From: Paludibacter sp. 47-17
Lineage (GTDB): Bacteria > Bacteroidota > Bacteroidia > Bacteroidales > Paludibacteraceae
Assembly (NCBI GenBank): GCA_001898935.1
Contig: MKVT01000023.1
Coordinates: 1-64,000 of the forward strand
Length of the DNA: 64,000 bases
Direction: 5' to 3'
Positions 9,275-17,493 of this stretch are shown one piece after another; within the stretch, counting starts at the first letter, position 1; every line of letters begins with the position of its first letter. The position numbers and the translations under genes are program-made. A model generated the notes under the pieces. It was not told the origin of the DNA. It was given only the letters and a program-made list of their open reading frames with translations, and did not search any database.

Positions 9275-10513
9275 TTAATCCCCATCGGGTTTTATTCTGT
9301 CGAACATGGGCGACAAGTGCCACCTGAACAATTCGGGCGACCCGGGTTGCGAGGGATTGTAGGCAAAACCGGGCTTCAGCTGCCCGGTGAGTCCGGGGGT
9401 AGCGAGCATCATGCCCGTCACCACACATTTAGCTACCTGATAGGCTCCGTAGGTGCTGAAGTGGGTATTATCGGCCAGCGCTTCGGTTTGTCCCGGAAAA
9501 GTATTGGCCGGGAAATGCACCAGCGCTTTTTTCGACTCTTCCACGCCCAGGGCATTAAACAGAACACGGGTCATCTCGTTGAGATCGATCAGCGCCACGT
9601 TTTCCTTTTTCGCCAGCCAGCGCATCACCTCGGGGTATTCCTCGTGAGTATTCTGGTTTTGCCCGTTTTCGTCGAACCGGCGACGCTGCGTGGGAGTCAC
9701 CAACACCGGGATGGCCCCCCGGTCGCGAGCCTCATCCACAAAAGTTTTAATACTGGTAAGAAACGAATACCAGGCTCCTTTCCCCGGACCTTTCTGTTTC
9801 ATGTCGTTGTGACCGAATTCGATAAACAGGTAATCGCCTTTTTTCAGCATCGACAGAGCTTTTTTCAGCCGGTTGACCGCGATAAAGGTATTGGCACTCT
9901 CGCCACTTTCGGCATAGTTGGCAAAACAAACCCGATCGGTGAAAAAGGCCGGGATCATTTGCCCCCAACTGGCCCAGGGTTCACGGCTCTGATCGGTAAC
10001 CGTGCTGTTGCCGCAGAGAAAAACCGTAATCACCGAAGAATCGGCCGGCTCTACCCGGATACTTTCGCATACCGGCGCATCACCATTGAATTCAAGGGTG
10101 AGCTTATCGTCCCATGTGAAGGTTTCCTTTTCACGGGCTTTAATTTTAACAACTTCTTTATCGTTGATAACAGGGGTGCGTTTGTGAACGATAAACGATT
10201 GTTCAATAAACTGGCCTTTTTTAGTACCGACAGGCTCCACATACAACCGGCGCGATTCGGCACGGACGGTGGTATGTCCGGCTTTACGGGCCGAACCCAA
10301 CCTGACGGTTATTTTATAATTTCCGTCGGGAACCTGTACCGAGTAAAAAAACGCCGCATTGCTCCGGCCATCGGGAGCAGGTGCCAGGTCGTAGCCATAG
10401 CCCCGCGAGTCGGAATAAGGCGTCGTATCCGATAGCGGGTATACCTTCACGCCCGTTTGAGCGACAGTATAGCCCGCTATCGACACCAACACCATTAAAC
10501 TAAACAATCTCAT
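9275..10513 (-). CDS. Rhamnogalacturonan acetylesterase (CE12, SGNH hydrolase)
   Basis: The 412-residue secreted protein has a signal peptide (LMVLVSIAGYTVAQ). An N-terminal beta-sandwich of about 140 residues resembles carbohydrate-binding or malectin-like modules. The SGNH esterase domain shows block I with Ser170 (FLCGNSTVTDQ), block III GHNDMKQ (Asn236) and block V DNTHF (Asp348, His351). This is the pattern of family CE12 enzymes that remove acetyl groups from rhamnogalacturonan so that hydrolases can act. It sits between the GH2 and GH28 genes on the same strand, which supports the pectin role. The gap to the GH2 gene is 88 bases, and to the GH28 gene only 3. Confidence 0.88.
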   Translation of the reverse strand: MRLFSLMVLVSIAGYTVAQTGVKVYPLSDTTPYSDSRGYGYDLAPAPDGRSNAAFFYSVQVPDGNYKITVRLGSARKAGHTTVRAESRRLYVEPVGTKKGQFIEQSFIVHKRTPVINDKEVVKIKAREKETFTWDDKLTLEFNGDAPVCESIRVEPADSSVITVFLCGNSTVTDQSREPWASWGQMIPAFFTDRVCFANYAESGESANTFIAVNRLKKALSMLKKGDYLFIEFGHNDMKQKGPGKGAWYSFLTSIKTFVDEARDRGAIPVLVTPTQRRRFDENGQNQNTHEEYPEVMRWLAKKENVALIDLNEMTRVLFNALGVEESKKALVHFPANTFPGQTEALADNTHFSTYGAYQVAKCVVTGMMLATPGLTGQLKPGFAYNPSQPGSPELFRWHLSPMFDRIKPDGD

Positions 10514-10601
10514 ACCTTACTTTTTTAACGGAAGTGATGAACTCCCCTGCCCACCCCACCGGGCAATCACAGGGGCGTTTCCCATCCATCTTTTTCACAC
10601 C

Positions 10602-12992
10602 TTATTGAGTTATCATTTTCTTTTCGGCAGGACGCAATCCCTTCACCGACGCCTTTACTTTTACTTCGCCGGGCTGTTGATGCGAACGAATTACCACCAT
10701 GGCAAAACCCTTGTGGAGCTGTCGTTTATTACCATCGAACAGGTCGTTGCTGCTATGATCGCCATTGGCCACGGCGATGATGCGCCCGGCACCCGCTACA
10801 TCGAATACAACTTCGCCGGCAGCTTCGGGTACCACCCGTCCCTTACTATCCACCGCATATACTTTTACATACTGAAGGTCCATCCCGTCGGCCTTCCAAC
10901 CGGCGTTTTCAACCTCCATCCGCAATGCAACCGCTTTACCGGTGGTTTCCAGCTGATGACGAGCTACTTCCTTTCCTTTCGTACGGGCAATGGCAGTGAT
11001 GCGGCCCGGTGCGTAAGACACGTTCTGCCACAGCACCATATTCCGTTTATCCACATCGGTGGCATCATTCTTCTTTACCCCGACCGATTTGCCATTCACC
11101 AGCAGTTCCACTTCTTCGGCATTGGTGTAGGTAAACAACGAATATTTTTTGCCGGCAGTGCGGTTCCAGTGCGAGCTGACGGGCTGAAGACCCACCACGA
11201 TATCGTTCCAGGTGAGCGTATCGGTTTTGCTATCCACTACCCCGATATGCACGAGCGGTTCGTCGGAAAAAATACTTTTAATAAGATAAGCCTGCGGAAA
11301 CGGCTCCAGCGCATGGTTGAAGAACGAATAATTCCAGCCCTTGCGCGGCCAGCCATGCGATTCGCCCCAGTATTCGATGGCACCCCAGTACGCCAGTCCC
11401 ACCATCCGCTCGCGATCCATCCCGTAGAACGGAGCCACCAGCTCGTTGGTCGTAGCTTCGCTCTGGTAGATAATCATATCGGGAGCATGCTCGAGGTAAT
11501 TCGGATAATTCATCCAGCGGTAGTTGAAGCTCGACACATCGGTAACCGTAGCGAGTTCGGGCGGAATAATTTTCGTGTTAAAATCGGGATGGTTTTTCCC
11601 GATCCCCCCCGCCCGGGCCGGGAACATCGCCACCGTGGTTTTACGGGTCGGATCGAGCCGTTTGGCCACCACATCCATGATGCGATAGGTAGTCACCCCC
11701 CAGTCGCCGGTAGGATATCCGGCCAGGTCCTCGCGCATCTGCAACTCGTTGCCCAGCGACCACAGCACCACCGACGGATGGTTGCGGTCGCGTTTGATCC
11801 ACTCGGTAAGATGCTCGAACCACAGCCCGGTCCAGGGTTTACGACCACCCCAGTAACTCCGGTTGCTCCACTTATCGTACAGCTCGTCAACAACAATAAA
11901 ACCTTTCTCGTCGGCCAGTCGCAGAAAGGCCTTCGAATACGGATTGTGCGAGGTACGAATATGATTATAGCCGAATTTTTTCAGCACATCCATCTGGCGT
12001 GCCGCCGCAGCATCGTAGGCCGCAGCCCCCACGGGTCCCATATCGTGATGGTTCGAAATTCCTTTCAGAAACACTTTTTTGCCATTCAATTTAAACCCAA
12101 ACTCTTTCGAGAATTCGATCGTACGGATCCCGAATTTTTCGGTGAATCGATCCACCGGCTTACCCTCCAGGGTAAGGGTAACCACCGCCGTATACAGGTT
12201 GGGCGTTTCGCACGACCACAGCTGCGGATGATCCACCTTCGTAAGCGGCAGTTTCACTTCCTCAATCCAGCGGTTGGCCCGTTTAGGGGCCAGGTCTTTC
12301 ACTTCAGCCACCTTACGGCCGTCGGGACCAAAAATTTCAGCCTTGATTTCCAGGTCGTCGGCTTTACCGCGAAATCCCTCAATATCCACCTGCACACTCA
12401 CTTCAGCCATCGCGTCGGTAATAAGAGGAGTCGTAACAAACACCCCGTGACGGGCAATGGCAACCTGATTTTTCACTACAATATGTACATCGCGGTACAA
12501 TCCACCGCCGGTATACCAGCGCGAACCTCCCGTTTCTCCGGTCGAAGCCCGAACAGCCAGCACATTATCGCCATCGTAGTTCAGGTATTTCGAAATATCC
12601 GTCTCAAAACCTAAGTAACCATAATCGGTGCTGCCTACTTTCGTACCGTTGAGCCACACATCGCCAATCAGCATGATCCCCTCCACATCGAGCAACACCC
12701 GCCTGCCCTTCCAGGCCTCATCGGCTTTGAAGGTTTTACGGTACCAACCCACACCCATAGGTTTAAACCCGCGCGCCGGACTGGATTTCTCGTCCCAGGG
12801 CTGTTCGAACTGAAAATCGTGCGGCAGGTCGAGCCCCCGCCATGCCGTATCGTCGAAAGCAGGAACCTGCGCATCGTTTATATCGCCATAGTGGAACTTC
12901 CACCCGAAATTAAACAATTGCGTAATTCGCACCTCACCGGCCTGCGCCGACACAGCCAGAATCAACAGTAACAAACCTATGTGTTTCTTCAT
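10602..12992 (-). CDS. GH2 beta-galactosidase-type glycoside hydrolase
   Basis: This 796-residue enzyme starts with a signal peptide (IGLLLLILAVSAQA). It has the GH2 layout: sugar-binding jelly roll (FNFGWKFHYGD, GVGWYRKTF, VWLNGTKVG), immunoglobulin-like domain (about 180-290), TIM barrel (GISNHHDMGP, NHIRTSHNP), and two C-terminal beta domains including an LLVNGKSVG segment. The acid/base is Glu416 in WSLGNEL and the nucleophile is Glu512 in IIYQSEAT. Both are intact. In this operon it most likely removes beta-galactose (or a related sugar) from pectic side chains after secretion to the periplasm. Specificity cannot be settled from sequence alone. It is first in the operon and has a -7-like element 27 bases upstream. 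Confidence 0.9.
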   Translation of the reverse strand: MKKHIGLLLLILAVSAQAGEVRITQLFNFGWKFHYGDINDAQVPAFDDTAWRGLDLPHDFQFEQPWDEKSSPARGFKPMGVGWYRKTFKADEAWKGRRVLLDVEGIMLIGDVWLNGTKVGSTDYGYLGFETDISKYLNYDGDNVLAVRASTGETGGSRWYTGGGLYRDVHIVVKNQVAIARHGVFVTTPLITDAMAEVSVQVDIEGFRGKADDLEIKAEIFGPDGRKVAEVKDLAPKRANRWIEEVKLPLTKVDHPQLWSCETPNLYTAVVTLTLEGKPVDRFTEKFGIRTIEFSKEFGFKLNGKKVFLKGISNHHDMGPVGAAAYDAAAARQMDVLKKFGYNHIRTSHNPYSKAFLRLADEKGFIVVDELYDKWSNRSYWGGRKPWTGLWFEHLTEWIKRDRNHPSVVLWSLGNELQMREDLAGYPTGDWGVTTYRIMDVVAKRLDPTRKTTVAMFPARAGGIGKNHPDFNTKIIPPELATVTDVSSFNYRWMNYPNYLEHAPDMIIYQSEATTNELVAPFYGMDRERMVGLAYWGAIEYWGESHGWPRKGWNYSFFNHALEPFPQAYLIKSIFSDEPLVHIGVVDSKTDTLTWNDIVVGLQPVSSHWNRTAGKKYSLFTYTNAEEVELLVNGKSVGVKKNDATDVDKRNMVLWQNVSYAPGRITAIARTKGKEVARHQLETTGKAVALRMEVENAGWKADGMDLQYVKVYAVDSKGRVVPEAAGEVVFDVAGAGRIIAVANGDHSSNDLFDGNKRQLHKGFAMVVIRSHQQPGEVKVKASVKGLRPAEKKMITQ

Positions 12993-13018
12993 GATTTTAC
13001 TAAATTATTTTTCAGCTA

Positions 13019-13026
13019 CAAAGAAA
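13019..13026 (-). promoter_or_regulatory. -7-like promoter element of the pectin operon
   Basis: The minus strand reads TTTCTTTG, one mismatch from TAnnTTTG, 27 bases before the GH2 ATG. The identical octamer stands 24-26 bases before the genes starting at 27345 and 51437. Confidence 0.5.
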
Positions 13027-13307
13027 GTAAGAAGAAAGAATTTAAAACTGTAAAACCGTACAAGTTTATAGAGAAAAATAGTTTAAAAGTAAGTCAGATT
13101 AACCAAATCAGTGGATTGTTATCGTTTTTACCGGTTAATGGGCAATAGTATAAACCCGACTGCCACACCCTACAATTATAAATAAGTATAGAATTTGTTT
13201 TCGAGCAATTCGTTTGTTAACATTAGGAAGAGCTCGTTCTACAATGTAGTCAACAGAAAGATAGTCGAAATACGATTTACGATACCGCTTAACTAGTACA
13301 AATAGAA

Positions 13308-13386
13308 CTACCGCAATAACAGCACAAAAAAGCATCCTATTGCAATAATCCTCCTAATAACTTTATTTTCCAGGATAGAACCTAAC
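13308..13386 (-). pseudogene. Remnant of a paralogue of the small membrane protein at 14462
   Basis: The minus strand reads LGSILENKVIRRIIAIGC followed by FFVLLLR and a stop. This nearly equals the C-terminal half of the protein at 14462-14689 (LGSIVENKVIRRIIAIGC then FLVLLVIYFYWYR). The nucleotide match covers roughly 65 bases. Upstream the frame meets a stop at once and no N-terminal half is present, so this is a duplicated, decayed fragment. An overlapping short frame at 13135-13335 is probably fortuitous. The rest of the 13027-13307 stretch shows nothing I can name. Confidence 0.7.
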
Positions 13387-13421
13387 GACAAAGGCTATGT
13401 GGTCCGTAGCTTTTCAGTTAG

Positions 13422-13619
13422 CTAATTTATTTTCTTGTCGTGAAATGGTCTGATTCGTATTTTAGCTTCTTTATCATTCGTGTTTAAGTTTACAGGTTCT
13501 ATTGAGTCATGCTTAAATAAGCGCTTGAATTCTGTTTGAGTAATTTTTTGTCACTTAAACTGCATGACATAAACACGAATGCAATTGTGAAATAAATAAG
13601 AAACCGTTTTATGTTGCAT
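13422..13619 (-). pseudogene. Small lipoprotein gene broken by two homopolymer frameshifts
   Basis: From the ATG at 13619 the frame gives MQHK and then leaves the lipoprotein frame. If one A is removed from the AAAA run, it reads MQHKRFLIYFTIAFVFMSC, a clean lipoprotein signal with lipobox FMSC. A second change, one A added to the AAAAAA run near 13538, joins DKK to ITQTEFKRLFKHDS and on to HDKKIN and a stop at 13422. The product would be about 65 residues. The two shifts may be true decay or assembly errors in A/T runs. The function is unknown. Confidence 0.55.
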
Positions 13620-13836
13620 GGAATTTAATGGTTTTAGTTTGTTTCTTTTCGGTTGTAAAGCCGAAGGTGTTTCAGTTTCCTGGTGTTTTCAGTCGTTATA
13701 GCCGTAGCCTGAATCACAAGTCGTTTTCTGATAGTTGCGATACTAGACTTCCTTAGGTCGTATACAGCCCATACCCAAAGTACTATTGAAAGTACCTGTT
13801 TTTTGGAACTGTACAAACATCTATCCTTCTTTTATT

Positions 13837-14262
13837 TTAATTTTCTTCTTCGTTGGAAAATATTGTATACCCTTTTTCGATAGAGCCTTTTTTAAATTTT
13901 TCATCCAGATTCTTAATCCCGAGAGAATCTATCGCCCTATTGGTATCCTTAAAATTCTTTTTATAAATGATGTAGTAGTACTTCGACAAACCTGCTTTTT
14001 CAAAGTCTTCTGGTTCGGCAAGAAGTACAAATTGATTGTTCTCCACTGTTAAGTGTTCCTCCAATAACTCATTAATCTTCCTTTTAGTTGCTAATTGGCT
14101 TGCTGTAAGCGTGCTATCGGGGAATCCGAAAATGGATACTAACTCTGTGAGTGTATCCGCCGGAATCGCAGCATATAATTCGTCAACGTTGGTTTTCAAA
14201 TTGTCTTTGCCAGTACAAGCAATGAAGAAGACAAAACAAAATAACATAAACAAGGTTTTCAT
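13837..14262 (-). CDS. Lipoprotein of unknown function
   Basis: The 141-residue protein has a type II signal (MKTLFMLFCFVFFIAC with the lipobox cysteine at residue 16). The mature domain is charged and soluble (KRKINELLEEHLTV, EDFEKAGLSKYYYIIYKKNF) and has an acidic tail (SNEEEN). I do not recognise the family. It is single-standing between the two decayed fragments and a small membrane-protein gene, in AT-rich DNA. Small lipoproteins near RHS systems can be immunity proteins, but the RHS gene is 8 kb away, so that is only a possibility. Confidence 0.7.
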   Translation of the reverse strand: MKTLFMLFCFVFFIACTGKDNLKTNVDELYAAIPADTLTELVSIFGFPDSTLTASQLATKRKINELLEEHLTVENNQFVLLAEPEDFEKAGLSKYYYIIYKKNFKDTNRAIDSLGIKNLDEKFKKGSIEKGYTIFSNEEEN

Positions 14263-14374
14263 GGAATTAATTTTATGAAGTTACTGATTTTGTGTAAACA
14301 CATTTTTTAGACAACACTGGATCTGGCCCTAAAAATAATCATTTTTTTTGATAATCATAGCCCATTTAAGAATA

Positions 14375-14435
14375 ATACTCTCATTCTTTAGACACCTTTT
14401 CATTGAATCAAAGTTGTCTAAAGAACGGGAGAGGT
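14375..14435. repeat. Long imperfect inverted repeat
   Basis: Perfect 11-base arms ttctttagaca (14384-14394) and tgtctaaagaa (14415-14425) are extended by near-complementary flanks (tactctc / gagaggta), with a 20-base loop. It lies just after the stop of the small membrane protein gene (minus strand). It could act as a terminator or be a remnant of a small mobile repeat. Confidence 0.5.
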
Positions 14436-14461
14436 ATTAACATTTCAACTAATTCATCTGC

Positions 14462-14689
14462 CTATCTATACCAATAGAAATAAATTACCAACAACACCAA
14501 AAAACATCCTATTGCAATTATCCTCCTAATGACTTTATTTTCCACAATAGAACCTAACACTGCAATTGCTATGGTAAATGAGAATAATTTCGACTGGGTT
14601 GTAGAGTTAAAATAAAATGGCAACACACAGAGCAGCAAAGAGGTTAAAATTATCAACCAATCAATTAATTTTATTTTCATATATTTCAT
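14462..14689 (-). CDS. Small three-helix membrane protein
   Basis: I chose the ATG at 14689 (MKYMKIKLIDWLIIL, 75 residues) because it overlaps the stop of the small upstream ORF as TAATG. A longer frame starts at 14722. The protein has about three hydrophobic helices (WLIILTSLLLCVLPFYF, FTIAIAVLGSI, AIGCFLVLLVIYFYWY) separated by a basic loop (ENKVIRR). No family is recognised. A truncated paralogue lies at 13308-13386, so this gene has been duplicated locally. It is the last gene of the run that begins at 18323. Confidence 0.55.
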   Translation of the reverse strand: MKYMKIKLIDWLIILTSLLLCVLPFYFNSTTQSKLFSFTIAIAVLGSIVENKVIRRIIAIGCFLVLLVIYFYWYR

Positions 14690-14817
14690 TATTGACTTAC
14701 AACAGTATGATTTAAAATCCAATTGAACTGATATATCACCCCATTGGGATATGTAATTTGCATATACTCAAAATACAGACAACCTAATGAACCAATTATT
14801 TGAATTAGTTTTCTCAT
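14689..14817 (-). CDS. Short coupled ORF (42 residues)
   Basis: A strong ribosome binding site (AGAGGAG, 6 bases of spacing) precedes the ATG at 14817, which itself follows the stop of the MG2/plug gene by 15 bases. The 42-residue product (starts MRKLIQIIGSLGCLYFEYM, ends NHTVVSQ) ends in TAATG, the start of the next gene. The unusual Shine-Dalgarno strength and the overlap argue for real translation. Its function is unknown; it may mainly drive expression of the membrane protein behind it. Confidence 0.5.
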   Translation of the reverse strand: MRKLIQIIGSLGCLYFEYMQITYPNGVIYQFNWILNHTVVSQ

Positions 14818-14832
14818 AATTTTCTCCTCTGC

Positions 14833-17493
14833 TCATCGTATGCTTTTCTCCACTTTTATTGCTGCGTTCTTTCTATAATAAATCAACTTTCTTCCCGGCC
14901 CGATTCCTTCAATTACAATTGAATAAGTAGTGGGAGTATCGGCAGCATAAAAATCGATGGAAGTTTTGAGGTCTTTTTCTGTTTGCACATTCGGCTGCCA
15001 ATAAATAGTGCTTCGTAAATCTGCCTTCGGAGCAGTCAAAGCATCTGGTGAATCGTACCTGGGAGCATAAAACTCAACGGGTTTCTGATAACCCAAAGGC
15101 AAAACAGTCTTTACATTCTTCGCCGGACCTGCTTGATTGCCCCAGGTGTTCGATGGCCAAGTGGTAATCACAAATACCGGTGAAAATGTGCGCCAAATCG
15201 AAGTAATCCCATAACCAATATACACATCCACTTGAGCAATTTCACCAATATCCACCATTCCAATCAGCGTTGAATAATCTCTTACAATTCCATTTAAGAC
15301 AATTAACGCATAACCCGATCCCATTCTGATACCAGCATCCGAAACATCATTTACTCCCGGAATACGATAGAATAAATCTTCAAAAGTTCTTGGTGGATTA
15401 TTCTTCATATCCTCAAAGGGTACACCTCTATCGGGTGCCGGCAAGTGCAAATCATTTTCAATTCGTTTTAACTTCTTGTTAGCCGTTACTGTAAATTCGG
15501 GCAAATCAATTTGTCGCATGCCGTTTTCCATCACATATTTCCGATTGGCTTTTTCTACAAATTCCAAAAAATCGGGAGTATTATCCCGGGCTAGAGCGGC
15601 AATTTGCTCTCTAAAAGGCAATGCAATCGTACTTGGTGGATACATGATTGTATCTACGTGGATTTCTACATCCTGTGTTCGTTCGTTCGCATAAGACAGC
15701 AACTGATAGGCCGTGCTGTCGGGAAATTCAAAATAGCTAAATTCAAATCGCCCATCTTGATCGGCTTCAACTGCCTCCGAAAAACCATATCCAATGGCAG
15801 TGAGTTGTACTTTCCCTTTTTTGTAGGGTCGTTGGTTTGGTCGTTTCAATAGCCCACTGAACGATTGCGAACGTTCCGGCCTGATAAGCGGTTTCTCCAG
15901 CTTTGCCTGTAAGGCTTCGGATACAAAATACCGCCGCCAACCATGTGTCAGCATCAACAAATCTGCTGCTTCCGGTACCTTTCTGTCATTCCCAAAGTAC
16001 CACGCAGGATGATGTATAGTGCCTTCCAACTCCGAACGCAGCAGTATCTCCGCCACAATATTGGTGGTTGTATCAAGTTCAATATCCTTATCGTCAGTTA
16101 TAGCTATAGCATAACTAACCGGCACTGTATCTGATGCTGCTTGCGGTAAACTGATATCAAAAACAACATGTTCACGGGGAGAGTAGTTGTCTTTCGTAAA
16201 ATTGACTGTTATCGTTGCCTCATCGTGCAGATTATTAAACACCATCCGCTCACTTAAGATGTGAAAATTGTCAGTCAGAAGCAATAAATGTGAAACACCT
16301 GTCTTAAACAGTTTTTTTGCTAACCTATGATGTTGCATTGTCCCATCCCACTCCTGTAAATAAACGGGAACCCCCTGGTGATGAATCAATAAATAATACT
16401 TTGCGGCTGCGATTTCGTTAGCACTAAGAACTGACACCGACAAACTATCTCCGTCCCACAACGCTTGTAAGCTCAAGGCCTTGGATTGTGGTGCCGGTAA
16501 TTTAAACTGGTTGGACAATCCATTATACCGGCAGCTGGCATAATAGCTTTCGCCGTCTTTTACTTCCAAATCGAACGAGCCCATACCATCGTGCAGGGTC
16601 GAAAAAGTGGTTTGAAGTTCATGCTTCGAGTTAAACACCGATCCTTCTACCTCGGCGGTTCTTGCACCTGGCAATAAGGCTTTAAATGCGATGCGGTTGT
16701 TAGTCCCGGCAATTAAATTTCCGCCTTCGGGATAAAAGTTGATCTCAGGAAAGGATGATTCGTGAGGTATTCGTATATATTTCTTAAAACTATGGGTAGT
16801 GTCTTGAAAAGAGATGAGTAGTGAGCGTGAGGGATTTGCATCCTCTACATCATACTTCACGCTAATTCGACCATTTTCATTGGGTTTAGCTATCTTAGTT
16901 TTTGAACTTTTTCCCGACTTATACGCTAACTGCTGCGGTACACGCAGACTAGATTGTTGCTTGTCTTTAAAGCAGAGTGCAACGCCAACTTGTCGCCTGC
17001 TACTATAATCAAATTCAGTTTCCACCTCTACAACTGCCGATTTAGGGTCGGCAATATAAACAGGACGGGTGAAAAAATAAGCTTCCCCCATATTTTCCAT
17101 ATAGCGGGTATAGGAGCGTAAGCGGTAGTGTCCTTCGGGGAGTGACTCTGGCAACAATAGCGAACCATAAAACAAATTACTCTCGTCAATGCGAATTTTA
17201 GTGCGAAGAACTGCTGTATCTAGCGGGGAAATGAGCTCAACATAAACATAACGGCTCAATGTACTTGGTTTAAGCGTGGAAGCATGTAGCAAAAATGCAC
17301 GAAAAAACATCCTCTCACCTGTCAGATAATACGGACGATCGGTTTGCACATATACTTTTTCCTGCGGATAGACATATAACTGCGAATAGATATTCAACAA
17401 AGCATGGTCGATTGGATTTGCAAGCTGCTGGCTTTGTGCGTTAAACACAAAACTGAATAGTATAACCATGAGGAGAATGGAGCTGTTTTTCAT
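14833..17493 (-). CDS. MG2-domain / TonB-plug-like secreted protein
   Basis: This 886-residue protein has a signal peptide (LLMVILFSFVFNAQSQ). Its N-terminal macroglobulin-like MG2 region is typical of Bacteroidota (EKVYVQTDRPYYLTGERMFF, residues 44-63). More beta domains follow, with a second MG-like stretch (FTKDNYSPREHVVFDISL), and a TonB-receptor plug-like segment lies near the C-terminus (RTFEDLFYRIPGVNDV, GYALIVLNGIV). It lacks the beta-barrel of a true receptor and the thioester motif of alpha-2-macroglobulin. Relatives are usually annotated as plug-domain or carboxypeptidase-regulatory-like proteins of the outer envelope. The start overlaps the upstream ORF by 4 bases (ATGA), which indicates coupling. 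Its role is unknown. Confidence 0.75.
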   Translation of the reverse strand: MKNSSILLMVILFSFVFNAQSQQLANPIDHALLNIYSQLYVYPQEKVYVQTDRPYYLTGERMFFRAFLLHASTLKPSTLSRYVYVELISPLDTAVLRTKIRIDESNLFYGSLLLPESLPEGHYRLRSYTRYMENMGEAYFFTRPVYIADPKSAVVEVETEFDYSSRRQVGVALCFKDKQQSSLRVPQQLAYKSGKSSKTKIAKPNENGRISVKYDVEDANPSRSLLISFQDTTHSFKKYIRIPHESSFPEINFYPEGGNLIAGTNNRIAFKALLPGARTAEVEGSVFNSKHELQTTFSTLHDGMGSFDLEVKDGESYYASCRYNGLSNQFKLPAPQSKALSLQALWDGDSLSVSVLSANEIAAAKYYLLIHHQGVPVYLQEWDGTMQHHRLAKKLFKTGVSHLLLLTDNFHILSERMVFNNLHDEATITVNFTKDNYSPREHVVFDISLPQAASDTVPVSYAIAITDDKDIELDTTTNIVAEILLRSELEGTIHHPAWYFGNDRKVPEAADLLMLTHGWRRYFVSEALQAKLEKPLIRPERSQSFSGLLKRPNQRPYKKGKVQLTAIGYGFSEAVEADQDGRFEFSYFEFPDSTAYQLLSYANERTQDVEIHVDTIMYPPSTIALPFREQIAALARDNTPDFLEFVEKANRKYVMENGMRQIDLPEFTVTANKKLKRIENDLHLPAPDRGVPFEDMKNNPPRTFEDLFYRIPGVNDVSDAGIRMGSGYALIVLNGIVRDYSTLIGMVDIGEIAQVDVYIGYGITSIWRTFSPVFVITTWPSNTWGNQAGPAKNVKTVLPLGYQKPVEFYAPRYDSPDALTAPKADLRSTIYWQPNVQTEKDLKTSIDFYAADTPTTYSIVIEGIGPGRKLIYYRKNAAIKVEKSIR

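Noticed and set aside
9317-10435. Long plus-strand frames opposite the CE12, GH2 and nuclease genes (for example 9317-10435, 10605-12614, 25306-27333, 47296-48591, 50010-51542)
   Set aside because: They mirror strong minus-strand genes with clear catalytic motifs, have no recognisable domains or signals, and arise from codon bias on the opposite strand.
13135-13335. A 66-codon minus-strand ORF
   Set aside because: It overlaps the remnant of the duplicated membrane-protein gene in a different frame and shows no independent signals.
13634-13816. A 60-codon minus-strand ORF between the broken lipoprotein and the next lipoprotein
   Set aside because: No signal peptide, family motif or ribosome site; other frames there look equally plausible fragments, so I cannot support a gene.
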